48,183 nucleotides of DNA from an uncultured Eubacteriales bacterium (lineage in GTDB: Bacteria; Bacillota; Clostridia; Christensenellales; Aristaeellaceae): the NCBI GenBank assembly GCA_900540045.1, contig UQEF01000009.1, forward strand, positions 1 through 48,183, written 5' to 3'. Shown in pieces: positions 42,356-48,183 of this stretch; within the stretch, counting starts at the first letter, position 1; every line of letters starts with the position of its first letter. A program made the translations under genes and the position numbers. The notes under the pieces were generated by a model, which did not search any database, had not been told where the DNA came from, and worked only from the letters and a program-made list of their open reading frames with translations.

Positions 42356-42724
42356 ATGATGAACTTTTTAGGCAATGTGATCTGGTTTCTTTTCGCGGGC
42401 CTGTGGCAGGGAATCGGGTGGCTGGTCGCGGGGCTGCTGTGGAGCATAACCATCGTGGGTATCCCGGTGGGCCGCCAGTGCTTCAAGCTGGCCGCGCTGT
42501 GGTTCTGCCCCTTCGGTCGGGATGTGGAAGCCGGCGGCGGCGTGCCCTCCTTTCTGATGAACGTGATCTGGCTGCTGGTGAGCGGCCTGTGGCTGGCCCT
42601 TGCTGCCGCCCTGAACGGATTGCTTCTGTGCCTGACCATCGTAGGCATTCCCTTTGGCTTGCAGTGCTTCAAGCTGGCTCTGCTGTCGCTGTCGCCATTT
42701 GGCGCGCGCATCGTATACCGGTAA
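42356..42724 (+). CDS. yccF: YccF-domain inner-membrane protein
   Basis: A 122-residue membrane protein built from two tandem copies of the YccF domain. Each copy runs NVIW...GLW...TIVGIP.G.QCFKLA...PFG, at about residues 7-55 and 68-116, giving roughly four transmembrane segments. The repeats are clearly related, showing an internal duplication typical of this family. No biochemical role is established. Start at ATG 42356 or 42359; the ribosome site is weak (GGGGTGAAG). It ends at a hairpin shared with the convergent antiporter gene. Confidence 0.9.
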   Translation: MMNFLGNVIWFLFAGLWQGIGWLVAGLLWSITIVGIPVGRQCFKLAALWFCPFGRDVEAGGGVPSFLMNVIWLLVSGLWLALAAALNGLLLCLTIVGIPFGLQCFKLALLSLSPFGARIVYR

Positions 42725-42728
42725 AGCA

Positions 42729-42760
42729 GCGGCGCGGTTTCCTTATGGAGGCCGCGCCGC
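42729..42760. terminator. Bidirectional terminator between yccF and antiporter
   Basis: GCGGCGCGG (42729-42737) and CCGCGCCGC (42752-42760) form 9 perfect pairs between convergent genes; T-runs are short on both sides. Confidence 0.7.
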
Positions 42761-42765
42761 ACTCT

Positions 42766-44277
42766 TTATCCCCGGTGGAAGCTGCCTTCCCGCCGGACGG
42801 CCCACATCCGCTGGCTCCCATCGGCCCAGCGGATTTTGGGCTGGATTTCAGGCAGGGGCATGGGTCGTCCGTCCGGGACGGCTTTTTTGTTTTTCCCGGC
42901 GGCGGACTTCTCGCTTTCCTTGCCGTCGCGCTGCGCCTTTGCCGGCTTCTCCGCTTTCATGGACTTGTCGGACTTCACCGCCTTGTCGGCCTTCTGGGGT
43001 TTGTCGGCCTTGACGGGCTTTTCAGCTATCTTATCGGCCTTGACCGCTTTCTCCGCCGGCCTATCCGCCAGAGGTGCGCCCTGCACGCCGGGCACCGCGC
43101 CGGAGAGGAACAGCGCCTTGCGCGCACACACCGGACCGATCATCTCATAGAGCACGGAGGACGAGAGGATGATCGTGCTCAGCAGCGCGCCGGATTCCTC
43201 CGGCAGGATGCGCTGGGCCAGTACGGCCAGACCGATGCTCACGCCCGCCTGCGGAATCAGCGCCAGGCCCAGATAGCGCCTAACTCCAACCGGCATGCCC
43301 GTGATGCGCGCGCCCATCCAGGAGCCCAGAAACTTGCCCGCGATGCGCACCGCGAAATATGCCGCGCCGATGATGCCCACGGTGGTCAGGGAATTCAGAT
43401 CAAGGTGCATGCCGCTCAGGACAAAAAACATGACATTGATCGGCGGCGTTACCCGGCTGACCTGCTTGAAGAGCGTCTTGTCGCCGCGCACGTTGACGTA
43501 CGTGGCGCCCAGCAGCATGCAGCCCAGCAGGGGCGATACATCCAGCGCGGCGCAGCCTGCCGCGATGAAGAATACAAACGCGCACGTCAGCACCAGCCGG
43601 TGGTCCGAGGAGCGGCCGTTGAGCAGCACGCACAGCAGCCGTCCCAGCAGATAGGCCGCCAGCAGCACGCCTGCATTCACCGCCAACGGAGTGATCACGC
43701 TTTGCCAGTCCACCACAGGGGTTTCCGTGCCGGAGGCGATGGCCGCGCACACGCTGAAAGCCAGCAGGGCCACCGCGTCGTCCATGGCTACCACCTGCAC
43801 CAGGGTGTTGACGAACGGGCCCTTGGCCCGGTACTGCCGGATGGTCATCAGGCTGGAAGCGGGCGCGGTAGCGGAGCCGATGGCGCCCAGCAGCAGCGAA
43901 AACGCCAGGGACAGGTGAAAGACCATCAGCATAAAGGCCGTGACTACGGCTGCGGTGACCAGCGCCTCCATCAGGGTGAGCACAATCACCTTGGTACCCT
44001 GCTGCTTGAGCCGGTCCAGCCGCAAATAGCGGCCCACGCCAAAGGCGATAAAGGCCAGTGCGATGTCGGTGATGAATTCCATGCCGCTTACGATATCGGA
44101 AGGAATCAGGTCCAGCGCGTAGGGACCGATCGCCACGCCCGCAAGGATATAGCCCGTAACATTGGGCAGCTTGAGCACCTTGGTTACGCGCGACATCAGA
44201 AAACCCGCCAGCCATAGAATCGTCACCGCCACCAGGATCCTGGCTGCGGGGCTGAGCGTCAAAAATACATCCCTCAT
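42766..44277 (-). CDS. Cation:proton antiporter (CPA2/KefB-like) with lysine-rich tail
   Basis: A 503-residue membrane transporter exchanging Na+ or K+ for protons. About 12 transmembrane helices cover residues 1-400. Family pieces are LPNVTGYILAGVAIGP near 38-53, GAIGSATAPASSLMTIRQY and VAMDDAVALLAF (the paired acidic ion site). After residue ~415 comes a long cytoplasmic tail with repeated KADK/KPVKADKPQKADK-like units and a final IRWADGSQRMWAVRRE segment. No TrkA-N domain is present. ATG 44277 follows GGAAGGA. It is divergent from a LysR-type regulator that may control it. Confidence 0.92.
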   Translation of the reverse strand: MRDVFLTLSPAARILVAVTILWLAGFLMSRVTKVLKLPNVTGYILAGVAIGPYALDLIPSDIVSGMEFITDIALAFIAFGVGRYLRLDRLKQQGTKVIVLTLMEALVTAAVVTAFMLMVFHLSLAFSLLLGAIGSATAPASSLMTIRQYRAKGPFVNTLVQVVAMDDAVALLAFSVCAAIASGTETPVVDWQSVITPLAVNAGVLLAAYLLGRLLCVLLNGRSSDHRLVLTCAFVFFIAAGCAALDVSPLLGCMLLGATYVNVRGDKTLFKQVSRVTPPINVMFFVLSGMHLDLNSLTTVGIIGAAYFAVRIAGKFLGSWMGARITGMPVGVRRYLGLALIPQAGVSIGLAVLAQRILPEESGALLSTIILSSSVLYEMIGPVCARKALFLSGAVPGVQGAPLADRPAEKAVKADKIAEKPVKADKPQKADKAVKSDKSMKAEKPAKAQRDGKESEKSAAGKNKKAVPDGRPMPLPEIQPKIRWADGSQRMWAVRREGSFHRG

Positions 44278-44373
44278 GTTTCGTCATCCTTCCCACCATA
44301 TGTTCCATCACCCGCTGGATGATGGGGTTGATTGTAACAGCGAAGCATGATAAAATCAAATGATGAAAACGAA

Positions 44374-44415
44374 TGCATCCATCAGTTTTTTTGATGGTTT
44401 ATCTGCATCCACCAG
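44374..44415. promoter_or_regulatory. Direct repeats in the antiporter/LysR divergent region
   Basis: TGCATCCATCAG (44374-44385) and TGCATCCACCAG (44404-44415) are spaced 30 bases apart. An inverted repeat CCATCA...TGATGG (44379-44384 and 44392-44397) overlaps the first. They are candidate binding sites for the LysR-type protein. Confidence 0.4.
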
Positions 44416-44436
44416 CATACAGGGGAGGGGTAAACG

Positions 44437-45327
44437 ATGATAGATCCAAAGCTAAATACGCTTCTATGCGTTGTAAAAGAAGGATCTTACACCAAAGCCG
44501 CCGATGCGCTCGCACTGTCCCAGCCGGCGGTAAGCTATCATCTGCGTCAGCTGGAAGAGGAACTCAACATAAAAATTTTTTATCGGAACCAAAAGAAATT
44601 GACATTAACCCCGGAAGGGGAGGTTCTCATCAAGTATGCCCGCCGGCTGGAGGCCATCTGCGACAGTGCCCGCCGCGCCCTCAATGACGTCAAGCAGCAG
44701 CTGCGCCATTTCACGGTAGGCATCACGCCCAGCTGCGGCGAGGCGCTCATCGGCCGTGTGTTCAGCAGCTATTGCAGCGCGCATCCCCACACCAACATCA
44801 GCATCGTCACCGATACCATGGAGCAGCTGTGCGACCGCCTGGGCAGCTATGAGCTGGACTTCGCCATCGTGGACGGCTCGGTGTCGCTCAAGCACTGTCA
44901 CACGGAGCTTTTGGACCTGGATTACCTGTGCGTGGTGATGTCGCCCAAGCATGCGCTGGCGAAACGCACTGCCATCACTTTGCAAGAGCTCAAGGCCGAA
45001 AGCCTCATCCTCCGGCGTGAGGACGCAGGCACGCGCCGCCTGTTTGAAAGCAGCCTGACCGGCCATATGGAAAACATCCGCAACTTCGACGTGCGCCTGG
45101 AGATGGACAACATCAACGCCATCAAGGAGCTGGTGGCCGCCAATCTGGGCGTGACCATCATCGCCCACAGCGCCTGCCGCGAGGAGGCTGCCGACGGCCG
45201 TCTGGTGGCGCTTCCAGTGGAGGGGATGCGCATGGTGCGCGAAATCAATGTGGTTTATCAGGACGATTTCAACCATCCCGAAGTATTGGAAGAAATCCGG
45301 CGCATTTATCAGGGGTTCCGCCCCTGA
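44437..45327 (+). CDS. LysR-family transcriptional regulator
   Basis: A 296-residue regulator. The N-terminal helix-turn-helix (about residues 5-64) reads LLCVVKEGSYTKAADALALSQPAVSYHL. It is followed by a two-lobed effector-binding domain starting near residue 91 (FTVGITPSCGEALIG). ATG 44437 follows GGGAGGGG. LysR-type proteins usually control the divergent gene, here the antiporter, and themselves. The effector is not evident. Confidence 0.95.
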   Translation: MIDPKLNTLLCVVKEGSYTKAADALALSQPAVSYHLRQLEEELNIKIFYRNQKKLTLTPEGEVLIKYARRLEAICDSARRALNDVKQQLRHFTVGITPSCGEALIGRVFSSYCSAHPHTNISIVTDTMEQLCDRLGSYELDFAIVDGSVSLKHCHTELLDLDYLCVVMSPKHALAKRTAITLQELKAESLILRREDAGTRRLFESSLTGHMENIRNFDVRLEMDNINAIKELVAANLGVTIIAHSACREEAADGRLVALPVEGMRMVREINVVYQDDFNHPEVLEEIRRIYQGFRP

Positions 45328-45338
45328 CCGGACCCTGG

Positions 45339-45358
45339 CGGCTCTGCGCCGCTATTTT
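45339..45358 (+). terminator. Weak terminator after the LysR gene
   Basis: A short GCGGC-TCTGC-GCCGC hairpin followed by TATTTTCC, about 12 bases after the stop. Confidence 0.35.
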
Positions 45359-45362
45359 CCTG

Positions 45363-45400
45363 TTGACAAATCGTTTATACTGTGTATAATGTATATGCAC
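45363..45400 (+). promoter_or_regulatory. Promoter and operator of the GntR-ABC operon
   Basis: A consensus TTGACA (45363-45368), 16-base spacer, TATAAT (45385-45390). The near-palindrome GTGTATA-ATGTA-TATGCAC (45382-45400) covers the -10 box, a typical place for autorepression by a YtrA-type GntR protein. Confidence 0.75.
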
Positions 45401-45419
45401 ACTTAAGTGGAGGCACACC

Positions 45420-45800
45420 ATGGATATTATCCTGACCAATGCGGCCAGCCAGCCCATCTACGACCAGATCGTATCGCAGGTAAAGGCGCAGATTCTCTCC
45501 GGCAAGCTCAAGGAAGGCGATGCGCTGCCCTCTTTGCGCGCGCTGGCCAAGGATTTGCGCATCAGCGTCATCACCACCAAGCGCGCCTATGAGGAGCTGG
45601 AGCGCGAGGGCTTCATCGTAAGCCTCACCGGCAAGGGCAGCTTTGTGGCGGGCGCGAATACCGAGCTCATCCGCGAGGAGCACCTGCGGCGCCTGGAGGA
45701 CCATCTGCGCGAGGCGGTATCCCTCTCGCACCTGTGCGGTCTGGATCTGGACGGCCTCACCAGCATTCTAAGCATGCTCTACAAGGAGGAGGACCTATGA
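45420..45800 (+). CDS. GntR-family regulator, YtrA subfamily
   Basis: A 126-residue repressor. The winged helix-turn-helix covers about residues 10-78: PIYDQIVSQVKAQILSGKL, LPSLRALAKDLRISVITTKRA, GFIVSLTGKGSFVA. A short helical dimerisation tail follows, with no large effector domain, as in YtrA. The ATG lies 20 bases after the operator-like palindrome, and the stop overlaps the ABC ATPase start. It probably represses its own operon; YtrA-like systems often answer to cell-wall stress. Confidence 0.95.
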   Translation: MDIILTNAASQPIYDQIVSQVKAQILSGKLKEGDALPSLRALAKDLRISVITTKRAYEELEREGFIVSLTGKGSFVAGANTELIREEHLRRLEDHLREAVSLSHLCGLDLDGLTSILSMLYKEEDL

Positions 45801-46636
45801 ACAATGCCCTGGAGATCACGGGGCTGACCAAGCGCTACCCCGGCTTTACGCTGGACCACCTTTCCTTTTCTCTGCCCGAAGGCTGCATCATGGGCCTCAT
45901 CGGGGAAAACGGCGCGGGCAAAACCACCGCGCTCAAGCTGATGTTGGGTCTGGTACATCCCGACGAGGGAGGCGCGCGCCTGCTGGGCCGCGCCGCAGTG
46001 GACCGCGAAACCAAGGAGCATCTGGGGGTGGTGATGGACGAATGCGGCTTTCCCGAAAACCTGACGCTTCATGACGTGGACGCGATTTTGAGCCGCTGCT
46101 ACCGCACCTGGGACACGCTGCGCTTCCAGGGCTGGGCGGACCGCTTTGAGCTGCCCCGCAAAAAGCCGGTAAAGGCCTTTTCTCGTGGCATGCGGATGAA
46201 GCTGTCCATCGCGGCGGCGCTCTCGCACGACAGCCGGCTGCTCCTGCTGGACGAAGCTACGAGCGGACTGGACCCTGTCGTGCGTGACGAGATGCTGGAC
46301 GTGCTGCGTGATTTCATCCAGGACGAGCGCCGGTCGGTGCTGCTGTCCTCGCACATCATCAGCGATTTGGAGAAGGTATGCGATTACGTGACCTTTCTGC
46401 ACAAGGGGCGTCTGCTTTTGTCCGAACCCAAGGACGATCTGATGGACCGTTATGTGATGGCCAAAGCGCCGGAGGCGGAGCTGCGCCGCCTGGATCCCGC
46501 GGCGGTCGTGGGCATACGCGCGGGCCGCTTTGGGGCCGAGGCGCTCATCCTGCGCAGCGCCCTGCCTGCCGGTATGGCGCATCAGCCGGCCACACTGGAG
46601 GACATCATGCTCTATCACATCAAGGAGGAACATTGA
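45797..46636 (+). CDS. ABC transporter ATP-binding protein
   Basis: A 279-residue ATPase. Walker A is GENGAGKTT near residues 36-44. The signature motif is degenerate (FSRGMRMKLSIAAAL instead of LSGGQ). Walker B is LLLLDEATSGLD and the switch histidine is in LLSSHI. The ATG overlaps the GntR stop (ATGA). It resembles YtrB/BcrA-type export ATPases and works with the following membrane protein. Substrate unknown. Confidence 0.95.
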   Translation: MNNALEITGLTKRYPGFTLDHLSFSLPEGCIMGLIGENGAGKTTALKLMLGLVHPDEGGARLLGRAAVDRETKEHLGVVMDECGFPENLTLHDVDAILSRCYRTWDTLRFQGWADRFELPRKKPVKAFSRGMRMKLSIAAALSHDSRLLLLDEATSGLDPVVRDEMLDVLRDFIQDERRSVLLSSHIISDLEKVCDYVTFLHKGRLLLSEPKDDLMDRYVMAKAPEAELRRLDPAAVVGIRAGRFGAEALILRSALPAGMAHQPATLEDIMLYHIKEEH

Positions 46637-46637
46637 G

Positions 46638-47231
46638 ATGAAAGGACTTCTGATGAAGGACCTGCTCAACCTCAAGCAGACCATACGCGTATGGGCCCTG
46701 CTGCTGGCGCTGTTTATCGTGATCGGCTTTGCCCAGCAAAGCCCGGTTTATATCAGCAGCATGCTGACGGTGATGGTGCTGCTGCTCCCGGTCAACGCGC
46801 TGGCCTATGACGAAAACTGCAAATGGGACGCCTACGCCCTTACCATGCCTGTGACGCGGCGCGATCTCGCCTTGAGCAAGTATCTGCTGGCGCTGGTGGG
46901 TGCAGGGGCAATGGCCCTGCTGTCGGCGGTCTGCGCGCTGATGATGGGCGCCACGCCGGACGAGGTGTTTTCCACGATCGGACTGCTGCTTGCAGCTGGA
47001 CTGTGCATGATTTCCATCATGCTGCCACTGTTGTTCCGCTTTGGCGTACAGAAGGGACGCATGGTGATGATCGTGGTGGTGCTGCTGCCTGTCGCGTTGA
47101 CGGTGATGTTTCCCGAAGTGTTCCCTGTTGCCCTGCCCGCCGGCACCGGCTGGCTGTTCCTGGCGGCGCTTGTGCTGCTGGCCTGCTCTGTCCTCGCGTC
47201 GGTGCGGGTGTGCGAGCACAAGGAGTATTGA
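46638..47231 (+). CDS. ABC-2-type membrane permease (ABC2_membrane_5-like)
   Basis: A 197-residue membrane protein with about six helices. It begins MKGLLMKDLLNLKQTIR and has DENCKWDAYALTMPVTRRDLALSKYL between helices 2 and 3, a pattern typical of this small ABC-2 permease family. ATG 46638 follows AAGGAGG immediately after the ATPase stop. Partner of the ATPase, probably as a homodimer. Confidence 0.9.
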   Translation: MKGLLMKDLLNLKQTIRVWALLLALFIVIGFAQQSPVYISSMLTVMVLLLPVNALAYDENCKWDAYALTMPVTRRDLALSKYLLALVGAGAMALLSAVCALMMGATPDEVFSTIGLLLAAGLCMISIMLPLLFRFGVQKGRMVMIVVVLLPVALTVMFPEVFPVALPAGTGWLFLAALVLLACSVLASVRVCEHKEY

Positions 47232-47249
47232 AGCCCTAAGCATAGCAGT

Positions 47250-47290
47250 GCGCCGCGACACGGGTGTTTTTCCCCTGTCGCGGCGCCTTT
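47250..47290. terminator. Bidirectional terminator after the ABC operon
   Basis: GCGCCGCGACA (47250-47260) and TGTCGCGGCGC (47276-47286) form 11 perfect pairs, lying between the convergent ABC permease and HTH genes. Confidence 0.8.
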
Positions 47291-47291
47291 G

Positions 47292-47510
47292 TCATGTTTC
47301 CGTCTCCCCCGGCACATAGGCCAGCAGATCCCCGGGCTGGCAGTCCAGCGCCCGGCACAGCCTGTCCAGCGTGCTGAAGCGGATGGCGCGTGCCCGGCCG
47401 GTCTTGAGCACGCTGAGATTGGCCAGCGTGATGTCCACCTTGGATGCCAGCTCGCTCAGTGTCATCTTGCGGCGGGCCAGCATGACGTCTAAATTGACCT
47501 GAATTGCCAT
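47292..47510 (-). CDS. Small Cro/CI-type (XRE, YozG-like) regulator
   Basis: A 72-residue helix-turn-helix protein: NLDVMLARRKMTLSELASKV and ANLSVLKTGRARAIRFSTLDRL carry the recognition helices, ending DCQPGDLLAYVP. ATG 47510 follows GGAGGC, 11 bases after the DUF2975 stop. DUF2975 and YozG-like regulators form conserved pairs. It probably autoregulates via the TTATTGTTT repeats upstream of the pair. Confidence 0.93.
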   Translation of the reverse strand: MAIQVNLDVMLARRKMTLSELASKVDITLANLSVLKTGRARAIRFSTLDRLCRALDCQPGDLLAYVPGETET

Positions 47511-47521
47511 GGCTGCCTCCT

Positions 47522-48001
47522 TTATACCGTCATTTCGCTTTCCTCACGCAGCAGGGCGGCGCTTTGACACAGGCCGCTGAGGGCGAAACTGGCCAGCCCT
47601 GCCGTGGCCGTGGCCAGCAAAAGGCCTGTGACCGTCAACACCAGAAAGGGCGGAAGGATATTGGTCAGGACCATGAAAATACCCAGTCCCGCGCATAGCG
47701 TAAAACTAGCCGCCGACAGTTGCCACACCCGCCTGAAGCGCGTGGCATTTTTGCGCACAAATGCCCGCCCTTGTGCGACGGTCCCCATCACCCGCCACAA
47801 CAGCATAAACGCCCACAGCATCATGGCCGCCAGCAGCCATCCAAAGGCTACACCCCAGCCGTACCAACCTGCCAATTCCGGCCGAACGGCGCAGATGTGC
47901 CGCATGAATACGGGAACAAAGTAGGCTGCTGCCGTCAAGACAGCGGCTGTCCACAATGCCAGCGCCGCCCGCAGCAGTCCGGCCACCGTCGTGTTCTTCA
48001 T
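47522..48001 (-). CDS. DUF2975 membrane protein
   Basis: A 159-residue protein with four predicted transmembrane helices (about residues 10-33, 45-70, 92-115 and 118-145) and the segment VAQGRAFVRKNATRFRRV between helices 2 and 3, typical of DUF2975. The function is not established; such proteins are usually encoded with a small HTH regulator, as here. ATG 48001 follows AAGGAGGT. Confidence 0.9.
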   Translation of the reverse strand: MKNTTVAGLLRAALALWTAAVLTAAAYFVPVFMRHICAVRPELAGWYGWGVAFGWLLAAMMLWAFMLLWRVMGTVAQGRAFVRKNATRFRRVWQLSAASFTLCAGLGIFMVLTNILPPFLVLTVTGLLLATATAGLASFALSGLCQSAALLREESEMTV

Positions 48002-48034
48002 GAAAAATACCTCCTTCTGGATTGGAATGATAAG

Positions 48035-48079
48035 ATCGTATCACAGATATTATTGTTTGTCAATTAATTTTTATTGTTT
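48035..48079 (-). promoter_or_regulatory. Promoter and repeats of the DUF2975/HTH operon
   Basis: Minus-strand TTGACA (48063-48058), 17-base spacer, TACGAT (48040-48035). Two copies of TTATTGTTT (plus strand 48050-48058 and 48071-48079), 21 bases apart, flank the -35 box and are a likely operator. Confidence 0.7.
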
Positions 48080-48130
48080 TTCGATAAAATAAACAACAGG
48101 AACTGGGCGTGTTGCAAAACACCCCAACAA

Positions 48131-48178
48131 AAAAGACGAGGTAAGGAACCGCAAAAGGGTATCCAAACCTCGTCTTTT
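48131..48178. terminator. Hairpin at the window end
   Basis: AAAAGACGAGGT (48131-48142) and ACCTCGTCTTTT (48167-48178) form 12 perfect pairs with T/A runs on both sides, likely a bidirectional terminator for a gene beyond the window. Confidence 0.6.
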
Positions 48179-48183
48179 CGCTT

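Noticed and set aside
42349..44217. 622-codon plus-strand ORF
   Set aside because: Overlaps yccF out of frame and runs antisense to the antiporter; His/Gln/Arg-rich and without motifs.
1..48183. Mobile elements, CRISPR arrays, tRNA or rRNA genes
   Set aside because: I looked for transposase motifs, evenly spaced repeats and cloverleaf or rRNA signatures by eye and saw none; a tRNAscan or CRISPR search would confirm.

Overview
The window looks like the chromosome of an anaerobic, probably gut- or rumen-associated member of the Bacillota (class Clostridia, perhaps near Christensenellales). The reasons are a T-box leader, a YtrA-type GntR/ABC module, a pepQ-like/efp/CD1247-N gene string, YesM/YesN-type sugar signalling, two-subunit iron-sulfur serine dehydratase, and ABC sugar importers of the CUT1 type. 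GC content is fairly high and codon bias is strong, which produces many long but meaningless antisense ORFs. I see no rRNA, tRNA, insertion sequence, phage gene or CRISPR array.

Region 1 (1-7353) is a sugar-catabolic block. On the minus strand, in transcript order, are a fucose/arabinose-isomerase-like protein, a class II aldolase, a PfkB kinase, a GlcD-like FAD oxidase and a (Fe-S) partner cut by the window edge. Divergent from it on the plus strand are a Gfo/Idh/MocA oxidoreductase and an overlapping ThuA-domain protein. Region 2 (7600-14296, minus) is a YesN/YesM two-component system and a sugar ABC importer (binding protein and two permeases). The two-component promoter appears to sit inside the terminator of the importer operon. 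Region 3 (14297-15444) is an Hsp20 gene with a sigma-A-type promoter, a perfect palindrome next to it and an odd cysteine-rich leader.

Region 4 (16140-27522) is an alpha-mannoside locus. A ROK repressor heads a minus-strand operon with a second ABC importer. Divergently transcribed are a six-hairpin glycosidase, a GH38 alpha-mannosidase, a ROK sugar kinase, a class I mannose-6-phosphate isomerase and a ribulose-phosphate-3-epimerase-like protein, joined by short overlaps (6- to 50-base gap before the last). Neither importer has its own ATPase, so both presumably share one encoded elsewhere.

Region 5 (27965-35670, plus) holds an Xaa-Pro peptidase, EF-P and a CD1247-N protein, followed by the most striking regulatory feature. 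A T-box leader whose specifier reads UAC (Tyr) precedes an aminotransferase, tyrS, yigZ, a GNAT acetyltransferase and both serine dehydratase subunits. Short overlaps link tyrS onward, and no terminator is visible until 35624.

Region 6 (35684-48183) includes a membrane-anchored VanY-like protein that seems to have lost all three zinc ligands. It also has a GlpA-like/FAD oxidoreductase/DUF1667 operon, tcdA, an NADP isocitrate dehydrogenase and YccF. A cation:proton antiporter with a long lysine-rich tail lies divergent from a LysR regulator. The region ends with a GntR-ABC transporter operon and an HTH/DUF2975 pair with its own promoter and repeats. Strong hairpins separate most of these units.
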